DNA from: Rubrivivax sp.
GTDB taxonomy: Bacteria; Pseudomonadota; Gammaproteobacteria; Burkholderiales; Burkholderiaceae_C
DNA: 64,000 bases
NCBI GenBank assembly: GCA_016707445.1
Contig: JADJHR010000008.1
Span: forward strand, 62,001-126,000
Reading direction: 5' to 3'
Below, one piece after another: positions 51,642 to 60,000 of this stretch. Under the pieces are notes generated by a model that saw only the letters and a list, made by a program, of their open reading frames with translations, had not been told where the DNA came from and did not search any database. A program made the position numbers and the translations under genes. The number at the start of each line of letters is the position of its first letter. The first letter of the stretch is position 1.

Positions 51642-52157
51642 TCAGTTTCGCCCGACGAACGACTGTCCGAACGCGAATACTGAGTTCGGCGCGTTGCTGC
51701 GCAGCGGGCGCACCCCCGGGCGTTGGGCAATCGGGCGCCGTGGTGCCGGCTCGTCAACCGTGGTGCCCTTGGCAAGCTGCTCGTCGACCAGCTGCTTCAG
51801 CGGCACCGTGGCCAGATGGCGCAGCAGCACCGTATCCAGGTCGGACCAGAGCTCGCGCGTCAGCTGCATGCGCTCGGCCTGTTCCGACTGCGCATGCTGC
51901 TCGTCCTCGACCGCAGCCACGATGTCGGCCGCAGAAATGTCCGCCGCGCTGCGCCCCAGGCTGTAGCCGCCGCCGGGCCCGCGCGTGCTGTCCACCAGGC
52001 CGGCACGGCGCAGCCGGCTGAACAACTGCTCCAGATACGACAGCGAAACCCCCTGACGCGTGGCGATCTGGGCCAGCGCGACCGGGCCGGCGCGTTCGCG
52101 CAGCGCCAGGTCGGTCATGGCCTGCACGGCAAATCGGCTCTTGGTGCTCATGCGCAT
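51642..52157 (-). CDS. Rrf2/IscR-type transcriptional regulator lacking the cluster cysteines
   Basis: A 171-residue regulator with the Rrf2 winged helix (STKSRFAVQAMTDLALRE, GVSLSYLEQLFSRLRRAGLV, RGPGGGYSLGR). In IscR three Cys and one His hold a [2Fe-2S] cluster; here the equivalent loop reads EDEQHAQSEQAERMQ and the whole protein has no Cys. It therefore cannot sense through an iron-sulfur cluster in the usual way. The C-terminus is a Pro/Arg-rich extension. ATG 52157 follows GAGGAG. It is divergent from the nhaR-like gene. Confidence 0.9.
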   Translation of the reverse strand: MRMSTKSRFAVQAMTDLALRERAGPVALAQIATRQGVSLSYLEQLFSRLRRAGLVDSTRGPGGGYSLGRSAADISAADIVAAVEDEQHAQSEQAERMQLTRELWSDLDTVLLRHLATVPLKQLVDEQLAKGTTVDEPAPRRPIAQRPGVRPLRSNAPNSVFAFGQSFVGRN

Positions 52158-52285
52158 CGATGTCTCCTCGGAAGCGGTCAGCAAGGGCGCTGACGGATAT
52201 GCACTGTAGAGATGGGGCTGTTTCTCGTAAATTCGAGCTTTAAGATCATTCACTTCGGGAAATTCGAAGTATTTGGGGATCCACG

Positions 52286-53182
52286 ATGAACTTCAAGCAC
52301 CTGCATTACTTCTGGGCGGCGGCGCATGCCGGCGGCATCGGCAGAGCCGGCGAACAGCTGCACACCACGCCGCAGACGCTGTCCGGGCAGATCAAGTTGC
52401 TGGAAGACCGCCTGGGGCGCGCGTTGTTCCGCAAGCGTGGGCGAAAGCTCGAATTGACCGAGGACGGGCGCGTGGCCCTGGGCTATGCCGACGAGATCTT
52501 TCACCTCGGCAGCGAACTCGAGGCTGCGCTGCGCGAGCAGCGCGGTGCAAGCCGCAGCATCGACTTTCGCGTCGGCGTGGCCGATTCGGTGGCCAAGACC
52601 GTGGTCTATCGGCTGCTGGAGCCCGCGCTGCAGCTGCCCGAGCCCGTGCGCATGGTCTGCAGCGAGGGCAGCTTTGCCGAGCTGCTGGGCCTGCTGGCAC
52701 TGCGCAAGGTCGACCTGGTGATCGCCGACGAGCCGCTGACACGGCGCGTCAGTGTGAAGGCCTTCAACCACCCGCTGGGCCGCTCGACCATGAGCTTCTT
52801 TGCCACCCCTGGCCTGCGCAGCCAGCTGCAGGGTAAGTTTCCACGCTGCCTGGATGGCGCACCGATGCTGATCCCGGGCCCTGCATCGTCGGTACGCGGC
52901 CCCTTCGACGCCTGGCTGACGCGCGAAAGGCTGCGTCCGCGTGTGGTCGGCGAGTTCGACGACCTGGCGCTGATGGCGGCTTTCGGGCGCGAGGGGCGCG
53001 GCATCTTCGTCACACCGTCGGTGCTGGCGGCCGAGACCGAGGCGCAACAGGGCGTGCAGCTGCTCGGGCACTGCGACGAACTGGTGGCAGAGTTCTTTGC
53101 GATCTCGGTCGAACGTCGCATCAGCCACCCTTGCGTCGTGGCCATCACCAGCGCCGCACGCAGTCGTTTATTCGACACCTGA
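52286..53182 (+). CDS. nhaR: LysR-family regulator, NhaR type
   Basis: A 298-residue regulator starting MNFKHLHYFWAAAHAGGIGR, with the winged helix LHTTPQTLSGQIKLLEDRLG and the segment ALFRKRGRKLELTEDGRVAL that mark NhaR-type LysR proteins. E. coli NhaR activates the Na+/H+ antiporter gene in response to sodium. No nhaA is in the window. The start region (52158-52285) is shared with the divergent Rrf2 gene and includes AT-richer sequence (TAAATTCGAGCTTTAAGATC) that may hold their promoters. Confidence 0.85.
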   Translation: MNFKHLHYFWAAAHAGGIGRAGEQLHTTPQTLSGQIKLLEDRLGRALFRKRGRKLELTEDGRVALGYADEIFHLGSELEAALREQRGASRSIDFRVGVADSVAKTVVYRLLEPALQLPEPVRMVCSEGSFAELLGLLALRKVDLVIADEPLTRRVSVKAFNHPLGRSTMSFFATPGLRSQLQGKFPRCLDGAPMLIPGPASSVRGPFDAWLTRERLRPRVVGEFDDLALMAAFGREGRGIFVTPSVLAAETEAQQGVQLLGHCDELVAEFFAISVERRISHPCVVAITSAARSRLFDT

Positions 53183-53337
53183 GCGATGCCCGCCCGCCGG
53201 GCCAGGGCGACCCCATCCGCCCGTCGGCGATGCCTGCAGCCTGTACGCACGCTGGCGCAGCGCATCGATCCGTTCTGGCGCGCGGCTGATGGCACTGCGT
53301 ACAGTGCCCCCATGCCACCCAACCCCAGGACCCGCCG

Positions 53338-54804
53338 ATGAGCCTCGACGCCGCCCGCCGGCAACGCATGATCGAGCGCGGGCAAGCCCTGTCCCAGGCG
53401 TTTCTGCGCGCCTTTCACCGCTATGCCAACTGGCTGGTCGGCATCAGCTGGAAGCGCTTCATCGTGCTGGCGGTGGCGCTGCTGGTCAGCAGCGCCATCC
53501 TGCAGGAGCTGCCCCCGTTCAGCTGGCGCGTGACCGAGACGGTCGAAGGCGCTGCACGCCGCACGCCCACGCCTCCGGTCCCGCCTGAACCTTCGAAGGC
53601 GCCGGTTGGGCCGCGTGGACCGGCGATCAAGATCGAGCGGCCAGCCAGCGGCGCCGGCAAGACCGAGGGTCTGGACATCTCGATCGATCAACGCGGCATC
53701 CGCATCACGCCGCGCACTGCGCCAGCATCCGGCGCGGCCTCTGCGGCAGCGTCGGGGTCGGCTGCGTCCGCCGCATCGGCCGCGGGAAGCATCAGCATCA
53801 GCCTGCCGCCAGGCATGGACAAGGAGGCCGTGCGCGAAGCGGTGCAGGAAGCCCGTCAGGCGATCGAGGATGCGATCGCTTCCCAGCGCGAGGCCACCGA
53901 GACCGCGACCGAAGTCGCACGAGAAGCGCAGCAGGCGGCGCGCGAGGCTGAGCAAGCCGCCCGCGACGCGATCACCGACGCCGCCCTGACCGGCCCCACG
54001 GCGCGCATCAAGCGCATCCGCAAGGTACGCTGGGGGGACTTCCTGACCGACCTGTCGCTGCTGTGGATCTTGGCATCAGCGATCATCAAGGCCACCTACA
54101 AGGGCCGCGTGCAGGCCGAGGTGAAGGCCGCGCAGGCCACCGAGACGGCCGAGGCCGAGTCGCTGAAGCGCCAGGTGGTCGAGGCGCGCATGGCGGCCAT
54201 GCAGGCCCAGGTCGAGCCGCACTTCCTGTTCAACACGCTGGCGTCGATCGACCACCTGATCGAGACCGACCCGGCGCGCGCCAGCCAGATGCAGAAGAAC
54301 CTGATCGCACTGCTGCGGGCCAGCATGCCGACCATGCGCGAGGCCACCTCCGACGGGGCCAACGGCGGTGTGCGCGACCTTTCGCGCGAACTGCAGGTGA
54401 TCCGGCCCTACCTCGAGATCCTGAAGGTGCGCATGGAAGAACGCCTGAACGCGCACATCGAGGTTCCCGACGGTCTGTTGTCGGCCGAGTTCCCGCCGAT
54501 GATGCTGCAGACCCTGGTGGAAAACGCCATCAAGCATGGGCTGGAACCCAAGGCCGACGGTGGTCAGCTGACCGTCAGGGCCGAAATCGTGCACGGCAAG
54601 TTGCAGGTCAGCGTGGCCGATACGGGCCTGGGCTTCGGCCGTGCCGCCACCGCAGGCACCGGCGTGGGCCTGGCCAACATCCGCGAACGCCTGCAACTGC
54701 TGTACGGGGTGAAGGGCGCGCTGACCGTGGCCGAAAATCCGGGCGGTGGCACCCGCGTGGCGATCACCGTGCCCTATCGCAGCCTGGGCGGCGACGCCGC
54801 CTGA
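53338..54804 (+). CDS. LytS-type sensor histidine kinase
   Basis: A 488-residue membrane kinase. A first helix (FIVLAVALLVSSAILQEL) is followed by a Pro/Ala-rich periplasmic part, a long Ala/Glu coiled coil (about 165-215), a second helix (LSLLWILASAIIKATY), the His_kinase domain with phospho-acceptor His in EPHFLFNTLASIDHLI, and an ATPase domain (LVENAIKHGLEPKADGG, GLGFGRA, GVGLANIRERL). Such kinases partner LytTR regulators. The gene overlaps its regulator by one base (TGATG). Confidence 0.92.
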   Translation: MSLDAARRQRMIERGQALSQAFLRAFHRYANWLVGISWKRFIVLAVALLVSSAILQELPPFSWRVTETVEGAARRTPTPPVPPEPSKAPVGPRGPAIKIERPASGAGKTEGLDISIDQRGIRITPRTAPASGAASAAASGSAASAASAAGSISISLPPGMDKEAVREAVQEARQAIEDAIASQREATETATEVAREAQQAAREAEQAARDAITDAALTGPTARIKRIRKVRWGDFLTDLSLLWILASAIIKATYKGRVQAEVKAAQATETAEAESLKRQVVEARMAAMQAQVEPHFLFNTLASIDHLIETDPARASQMQKNLIALLRASMPTMREATSDGANGGVRDLSRELQVIRPYLEILKVRMEERLNAHIEVPDGLLSAEFPPMMLQTLVENAIKHGLEPKADGGQLTVRAEIVHGKLQVSVADTGLGFGRAATAGTGVGLANIRERLQLLYGVKGALTVAENPGGGTRVAITVPYRSLGGDAA

Positions 54805-55703
54805 TGACGGCAAGTGATGACACCCTCAGGTCGGCCATGGTCTACGATCCCGCGATGAGCAGTGCCGACGACATCCCGCGCCGCCCACGTGCTGTGCTGG
54901 CCGACGACGAACGCCTGATGCGCGAGCAGCTGCGCGCCCGACTGACCGAAGTCTGGCCCGAGCTGGACATCGTGGCCGAAGCCCGCAACGGACTGGAAGC
55001 GGTCAGCCTGGTCGAGCAGCACCGGCCCGACATCGTCTTCCTGGACATCCGCATGCCCGGGCTGACCGGCGTCGACGCGGCGCGACAGATCGCGCAGCTG
55101 CCGCCGCCGCAGGATGCGGGCCCTGACGACGATCTCTTGCCCGAGATCGTGTTCATCACCGCCTACGATCAATACGCGGTCGAGGCCTTCGAGCAAGGCG
55201 TGGTCGACTACGTGCTGAAGCCGGCCGATCGGGAGCGGCTGCAATTGACCGCCCAACGGCTGCGTGCCCGGCTCGACGCCCGCCGCCGTGGCGAGGCGGC
55301 ACTCGAAACCCCGGCCCAACCGCTGCAGCAACTGCTGCACCAGCTCTCGGCCCGCCTGCACCCGGGCCAGGCGGCACCGTACCTGAAGTGGATCCAGGCC
55401 AATGTCGGGCAGACGATCCAGATGATCGCGGTCGACGAGGTGCTGTTCTTCGTCAGCGACGAAAAATACACACGCGTGCAGACCGCGCAGGTCGAGGCGC
55501 TGATCCGCAAACCCATCAAGGAACTGGTCGACGAGCTCGACCCGCAGCAGTTCTGGCAGATCCACCGCAGCAGCCTCGTCAACGTGAAGGCCATCTCCGG
55601 CATCACGCGCGACTTTCGCGGGCGCCAGATCGTCAGCGTGCGCGGACACCCCGAGAAACTCGAGGTCAGCCGCAGCTACACCGGCCTGTTCAAGGGCATG
55701 TAG
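54804..55703 (+). CDS. LytTR-family response regulator
   Basis: A protein of about 299 residues with a receiver domain (AVLADDERLMREQLRARL, phospho-acceptor Asp in DIVFLDIRMPGLTG, FITAYDQYAVEAFEQGVVDY, VLKPADRERL) and a C-terminal LytTR DNA-binding domain (IAVDEVLFFVSDEKYTRVQT, FWQIHRSSLVNVKAI, VSRSYTGLFKGM). It acts with the kinase encoded just before it. Start at 54804 overlaps the kinase stop; ATGs at 54837 and 54855 are alternatives closer to the receiver domain. Targets are unknown. Confidence 0.93.
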   Translation: MTASDDTLRSAMVYDPAMSSADDIPRRPRAVLADDERLMREQLRARLTEVWPELDIVAEARNGLEAVSLVEQHRPDIVFLDIRMPGLTGVDAARQIAQLPPPQDAGPDDDLLPEIVFITAYDQYAVEAFEQGVVDYVLKPADRERLQLTAQRLRARLDARRRGEAALETPAQPLQQLLHQLSARLHPGQAAPYLKWIQANVGQTIQMIAVDEVLFFVSDEKYTRVQTAQVEALIRKPIKELVDELDPQQFWQIHRSSLVNVKAISGITRDFRGRQIVSVRGHPEKLEVSRSYTGLFKGM

Positions 55704-55888
55704 CCGAGGCGAAGCCCCGGACTTGCACCTTGCGCGCCCCCTGATGGGGGTAACCACACCCCGTGATGGGCGCCTTTCCTCCGGCCCCACACTGCGGCAC
55801 CATGGTGGCTGTCGCCAACGACAACGCGGCAGCAGCGAAGGCCGGGCGTGCATGGGGCGCTGTCCGCGGCCCGCTGAGGAGGCGGTAG

Positions 55889-56206
55889 ATGGGAAGGTAC
55901 GCGATCGTGGGCTACCGGGCGAAACCGGGCATGCAATCAGCCCTGGAAGCCCTGGTGGGGCGACATTGGGACGTGCTGCGCGGCGAGGCGCTGGTCAGTG
56001 ACCGCCCGGCATACCACATGCGGGCCGCTGACGGCACGGTGGTCGAGATCTTCGAATGGTTGTCCGAATCGTCGGTCGAGCGCGCCCAAGGCAATGCCGC
56101 TGTGCAGGCTCTGCGTTCCGAGTTCGCGGCTGTCTGCGACCTCGTTCCGGTCGGCCAGCTGCCCGAGACCGACCAGCTGTTTTCCGAGTTCGGCTCGCTG
56201 ACGTAG
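55889..56206 (+). CDS. Small conserved protein, possibly antibiotic-biosynthesis-monooxygenase-like fold
   Basis: A 105-residue soluble protein (MGRYAIVGYRAKPGMQSALE, then RAADGTVVEIFEWLSESSVE). The pattern of a strand, a helix after KPGM, and a later VEIFEW strand recalls dimeric alpha-beta-barrel proteins of the ABM superfamily, but no catalytic residues are evident. GAGGAGG precedes the ATG at 55889. It converges with the J-domain gene, 3 bases between stops. The 185 bases before it contain only a small hairpin (CCCCCTGATGGGGG). Confidence 0.7.
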   Translation: MGRYAIVGYRAKPGMQSALEALVGRHWDVLRGEALVSDRPAYHMRAADGTVVEIFEWLSESSVERAQGNAAVQALRSEFAAVCDLVPVGQLPETDQLFSEFGSLT

Positions 56207-56209
56207 CCG

Positions 56210-56938
56210 TCAGACTTTCGCCGAGACAAAGACGCCCTGGCTGCGCAGCAACTGCAAGGTCAGCAGTTCGCCGTGCAGCTGGTAGCTGTCGCCGACGCGG
56301 CGGCAGCTCACCACCACAGCCACGCCGTCGAAACCCGAAGTCAGTACCCGCATCGCGCTTCGCTCCGGCGCCGGCACCGGTGACAGCAGGCTCAGGCCGC
56401 TGAGCGACAGGTCACGCAGCCGTGCCACGTGGTCGCCCGGGCGTGCAGGCAACCGCAAGGTGGCCGCCATGGCGCGTGCGTTGCGCGGGCTGCCGCGGCG
56501 CCCGAACAGCTCGCCCCGGTCCATGCTGGGGCGACGGAACAAAGGGCTGTCGCAGCCGACGCAGCGCGTGTCCATGTGCACCACCGCCGGCAACGGCCGT
56601 CGGCAGAACGGGCAGGCGCGGTCCGCCTGCCAGGTGGCCGCATCCAGCGCCGTCGGCACCACATCGGCCGGGCGCACCGAAGCCTCGACCGCTGCGGCAG
56701 CGGCCGTGCGCCCGACCCAGGGCAGTTTCAAGGACTTGTCGTAGGCGTGCCGGCGCTGCGGGTCGGTCAGCACCGCATAGGCATGGTTGATGCCTGCCGC
56801 CACCTGGGCATCACCGCCCAGATCGGGGTGGGCGCGCAGCGTGCTCATCAGCGTGCGGTAGCTGGCGCGGATCACCTCCAGCGGCGCCTCAGGCTGCACG
56901 TGCAGGATGCGGTAAAGATTGCGCCGTTCCTCCGTCAT
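56210..56938 (-). CDS. J-domain, zinc-ribbon and PilZ-like fusion protein
   Basis: A 242-residue protein with an N-terminal J domain (NLYRILHVQPEAPLEVIRASY, HPD at 37-39), which would stimulate an Hsp70 partner. A zinc ribbon follows with Cys109, Cys112, Cys126 and Cys129 (CPFC and CVGC). The C-terminal part from about 150 carries LRDLSLSGLSLLS, the DxSxxG pattern of PilZ domains that bind cyclic di-GMP, with basic residues just before it. No DnaK or GrpE gene is near. The start at 56938 lies 58 bases after the yhhN stop, so it is probably the end of the operon. Confidence 0.8.
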   Translation of the reverse strand: MTEERRNLYRILHVQPEAPLEVIRASYRTLMSTLRAHPDLGGDAQVAAGINHAYAVLTDPQRRHAYDKSLKLPWVGRTAAAAAVEASVRPADVVPTALDAATWQADRACPFCRRPLPAVVHMDTRCVGCDSPLFRRPSMDRGELFGRRGSPRNARAMAATLRLPARPGDHVARLRDLSLSGLSLLSPVPAPERSAMRVLTSGFDGVAVVVSCRRVGDSYQLHGELLTLQLLRSQGVFVSAKV

Positions 56939-56996
56939 CAGACTCTTCTCCTTCTTCGTCCGACGGTCATCGGCCGTGGCAGCCGCAACTTGAGAC

Positions 56997-57677
56997 CTAT
57001 CTCGGGGCGCGCGCCAGCCCTGACGCGATGCAGGCTTGCGCTGCCCAGTACGGGACCAGGATGAACAGCGAGGCCAAGGGCAGCGGCACGGCAAAGCGGT
57101 TCACGGCCAGCAGCGCGTCGCTGACCACGAACAAGGCGCCGCCCAGGGCCATTCGGCGCGCTGCAGGGTCCGTCGGCGCCGCGCGCCACAGCACGCCCGC
57201 CTGCGCCGCCATGGCGCTCAGGCACAGCACGTACGCCAGCACCGGCCCACGCAACGGTGACGGCACGCCCGGCCACAAGACGGTCAGCACGCCGCCAGCG
57301 ACAACCGCGTAGACAACAAAGGGCCCGATGCGCGCCGCCAGGCGCTGCACCCGCGTGAACGCCGTCAGGTAGGCCAGATGCGCCAGCAGAAAGCTCGCCA
57401 GTCCGGCCAGAAAACCCTGCGCCGGCCACAGCAGTGCCACGTCGCCGGCCAGCGACAGCATCAGACCGGCCAGCAGCCAGCGTCGCAGCACCGGCGTGTT
57501 GGCGCCGCGAGGCCAGGCCTGGATGATGATCAAGATCGTGGCCATAGGCTTGAAAGCGAAGTTGAGCCAGGGCTGGGCCAGCGCCCAGGGTGCCGAGGCG
57601 ATGGCCAGCAAGGCCGCCACCAGTGTGGCCGCCATCAGCACCACGGCCGGGGCCGGCAAGGGCTCGGGTGCGTTCAT
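56997..57677 (-). CDS. YhhN/TMEM86 family membrane protein (lysoplasmalogenase family)
   Basis: A 226-residue inner-membrane protein with about eight hydrophobic helices. YhhN-family segments are FKPMATILIIIQAW, AGDVALLWPAQGFLAGLASF, HLAYLTAFTRV and the late MALGGALFVVSDALLAVNRF. Human TMEM86B hydrolyses lysoplasmalogens; bacterial members are mostly untested. It overlaps the tlpA-like stop by ATGA. Why it lies with the flavin/RTX genes is unclear. Confidence 0.9.
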   Translation of the reverse strand: MNAPEPLPAPAVVLMAATLVAALLAIASAPWALAQPWLNFAFKPMATILIIIQAWPRGANTPVLRRWLLAGLMLSLAGDVALLWPAQGFLAGLASFLLAHLAYLTAFTRVQRLAARIGPFVVYAVVAGGVLTVLWPGVPSPLRGPVLAYVLCLSAMAAQAGVLWRAAPTDPAARRMALGGALFVVSDALLAVNRFAVPLPLASLFILVPYWAAQACIASGLARAPR

Positions 57678-58165
57678 GCCAAGGCTGCGACGATGCGCGC
57701 CTCGAGCGCGGGCCCGTCATCGGGCCTGAAGCCGCGGTGCATGAACAGCAGCAGGCCCTGACGGTCGATCAGCGCTGAACTCGGCATGCCCTTGATCGCA
57801 AATCGACGCGCCGACTCGGCGCCGGCGTCGAACGCCAGCGAGAACCGGGCCGGCTGACGCGCCAGAAAGGCGTCGGCGTCGGCGCGCCGGGCGTCGAGGT
57901 TGACCGCCAGCACCACCAGCCCGCGCGCCTGGTGCGCCGCGTGCAGCTGGTTCATCCACGGGAAGCTCAGTCGGCAGGGCCCGCACCATGAGGCCCAGAA
58001 ATCGAGGTACACCAGCCTGCCGCGAAGATCGGACAAGCGCGCGGCCACGCTGCTGCCCGGCAAGTCGACGTCGGGAGCCAGCGTTGCCGCCGTCTGCCCG
58101 CGCGCGGCCAGCGTCGGTGCCGCCAGGGCGCCCAGCAGCAAGCCCTGAGCGTGTCGCCGGTTCAT
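57674..58165 (-). CDS. TlpA-like periplasmic thioredoxin
   Basis: A 163-residue exported thioredoxin-fold protein with active site WASWCGPCRLSFPW (Cys61, Cys64), cis-Pro region KGMPSSALIDRQG and a signal segment (MNRRHAQGLLLGALAAPTLA). It would reduce disulfides in the periplasm. Target candidates in the operon are the CGCN-ending DUF4266 lipoprotein and other exported proteins. It overlaps both neighbours by 4 bases, so expression is tightly linked. Confidence 0.92.
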   Translation of the reverse strand: MNRRHAQGLLLGALAAPTLAARGQTAATLAPDVDLPGSSVAARLSDLRGRLVYLDFWASWCGPCRLSFPWMNQLHAAHQARGLVVLAVNLDARRADADAFLARQPARFSLAFDAGAESARRFAIKGMPSSALIDRQGLLLFMHRGFRPDDGPALEARIVAALA

Positions 58166-59034
58166 TCGTAGGCCATGCCGGTCTGCATCAGCCCGACCAG
58201 CGCGAACTGCAGGTTCAGCGGGTGTTCGGCGGCCAGCAGGCCGAGCGCAGCAGGCGTGTAGGCGCCACTGTCGAGCAGATCGATGAAGGGCTGGCGTTCC
58301 GGTGCCGACGGCAGGTGGCCGATGACGTTGCCGAACAGCAGGTCGACCACCTCACCGGCACTGGCGGCCGGGCCGAGCCTGGCATCGAGCGCCAGTTGCA
58401 CCAGCGCCTGCGGCGAGGTGCCGGCATCGGCCAGCTGCAGCCCGATGCCGACGTAGGCCGCATTGACCACCGCCGTGGCACCGAACACCGCGCCCAGCAC
58501 GCGCGCCACGGTGCCGGCGTTGCCGTCCAAGTCCAGCGCCAGCTTGCCGTCGTCGAACTGCAGGCGTTCGACGGCATGCAGGCGGGTCTCACCGCCACTG
58601 CCGTCGCTCACGCGCCAGACGTCGCCGTCACGCGCCACGGCATGGGCGGAGTGCGATCCTGCAAACACCGCCAGGTCCACGCCGCCCAGGCCATCGAAGC
58701 TCAAGCCGGCACGCGTGACGATGAATCGATCGTCACCGGCCGTGCCGTCGATCTCGGTCGGCTCGAAGTAGATGCGCAGGTCGATGATGTCTGTGGCGTA
58801 GTCGAAGCGCACAAACTCGATGTTGTAGAGCGTCGCTTGAAGGCCGCCCCCACTGGCGGTGGACAGGCTGTCGATCTGCACGCCGCCGTCGGGTCGCTGG
58901 GCGATGCGGAACGCCGAGCGTGACTCCTGTCCCAGGTCGAGCGTGTCGGTGCCGCCCAGGCCGTCGAGAATGAACCGGCCCGCCTGGATGACGGTCCAGC
59001 GGTCGTTGTTGGCGGTGCCCCTGAACGTGGCCAT
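58162..59034 (-). CDS. RTX-like protein with DUF4214-type C-terminal module, no protease domain
   Basis: A 290-residue protein with two diverged Gly/Asp-rich RTX-like segments (FRGTANNDRWTV, DGLGGTDTLDLG; EIDGTAGDDRFIV, DGLGGVDLAVFAG) and a C-terminal module starting LDLDGNAGTVARVLGAVFGA and ending LVGLMQTGMAYE. The module matches those ending the two metalloproteases of the window. There is no signal peptide, as for type I exported proteins. It lies between apbE (10 bases) and tlpA (4-base overlap). It may be a secreted or surface partner of the operon's protease. Confidence 0.78.
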   Translation of the reverse strand: MATFRGTANNDRWTVIQAGRFILDGLGGTDTLDLGQESRSAFRIAQRPDGGVQIDSLSTASGGGLQATLYNIEFVRFDYATDIIDLRIYFEPTEIDGTAGDDRFIVTRAGLSFDGLGGVDLAVFAGSHSAHAVARDGDVWRVSDGSGGETRLHAVERLQFDDGKLALDLDGNAGTVARVLGAVFGATAVVNAAYVGIGLQLADAGTSPQALVQLALDARLGPAASAGEVVDLLFGNVIGHLPSAPERQPFIDLLDSGAYTPAALGLLAAEHPLNLQFALVGLMQTGMAYE

Positions 59035-59044
59035 CGTGAAAATC

Positions 59045-59983
59045 TCAGCCGACCGTCTGGCGGTCGTTCACAGCATGTTGCGCTGACTGTAAGGGCTCGG
59101 CCGGCATGTGCAGCTCGCCCTGATGGTCGATGGCCAGGAAGTCCAGGCCGCTGCTGTGCAGAAAGTGCAGACCCTGGGCCTGCATCAGCATGGCCAGCGT
59201 GGCCGCCGACCCGGCCGCCGTGGCGTTGGCGGCCAGCACGCTGACCGATTGCCAATGCGTCACCGGCATGCCGCTGCTCGGGTCCAGCACATGGCACCAG
59301 CGGCGACCGTCCAGATCGAAAGCACGTTCGTAGTCGCCGCTGGTTGCCAAACCACCGCGGTGCACCGGGAGGGTGGCCACCACCTGCCCAGCCTGACGTG
59401 GATGGCGGATCGCGATGGTCCAGGGCCGGCCGTCCGGCCGCGGCCCCAGCACGTTCAGGTCACCCGCCAGGTTGACATAGCCATGCACCACGCCCTGCTG
59501 CGCCAGCGCGGCGGCCGCCCGATCGGCCGCGTATTCCTTGCCGAAGCCACCGAAATCGATCTCCATGCCAGGCAGAGGCAGCATGACGCGGTCGCCATCA
59601 CGCTGCACACGCGGCCAGCCGATCAGAGCCAGCAGTGGCGCCAGCTCGGCCGCCGATGGCACCCTCGGTTCCTTGAAATTCCAAGCCCGCCGCAGCACAC
59701 CGGCGGTGATGTCGAACAGCCCGTCACTGGCCTGGTGCAAGGCGGCGGCATAGTCCAGCAAGCCCAGCGTCTCGGCGTCGCAGGCCACCGGGCCATGGCC
59801 GGCGGCCGCGTTCAGGCGTGACACGATGCTGTCTGCGCGATAGCGCGAGTACTTGTATTCGATGCGCTGCACCTCGGCGATGGCGTGGCGCGCGGCGGTC
59901 TGCGCCCCGGCCTCGTCAGCGGCAGCCAGCACCACCTCGTTGTCGCTGGCCATGGCGCGAAAACCGATGCGAAAGATGTTCAT
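59045..59983 (-). CDS. apbE: ApbE family FAD:protein FMN transferase
   Basis: A 312-residue enzyme that attaches FMN from FAD to a Ser or Thr of exported redox proteins. Family segments are RIEYKYSRYRADSIVSRLN, ASDGLFDITAGVLRRAWNF, IDFGGFGKEYAADRAAAAL, the NLAGDLNVLGPRPDG loop, SGDYERAF and DPSSGMPV. Metal-binding Asp residues are present near the end. No clear signal peptide is visible (MNIFRIGFRAMASDNEVVLA), so location is uncertain. A candidate target is the DUF3570 protein encoded 17 bases upstream, which has D-A-I-S-G-A-S. Confidence 0.92.
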   Translation of the reverse strand: MNIFRIGFRAMASDNEVVLAAADEAGAQTAARHAIAEVQRIEYKYSRYRADSIVSRLNAAAGHGPVACDAETLGLLDYAAALHQASDGLFDITAGVLRRAWNFKEPRVPSAAELAPLLALIGWPRVQRDGDRVMLPLPGMEIDFGGFGKEYAADRAAAALAQQGVVHGYVNLAGDLNVLGPRPDGRPWTIAIRHPRQAGQVVATLPVHRGGLATSGDYERAFDLDGRRWCHVLDPSSGMPVTHWQSVSVLAANATAAGSAATLAMLMQAQGLHFLHSSGLDFLAIDHQGELHMPAEPLQSAQHAVNDRQTVG

Positions 59984-60000
59984 CGCCGACCGCCGCCCAG

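Noticed and set aside
55704..55888. Small RNA or riboswitch before the 105-residue protein gene
   Set aside because: Only one short hairpin is visible, with no recognisable conserved motif.
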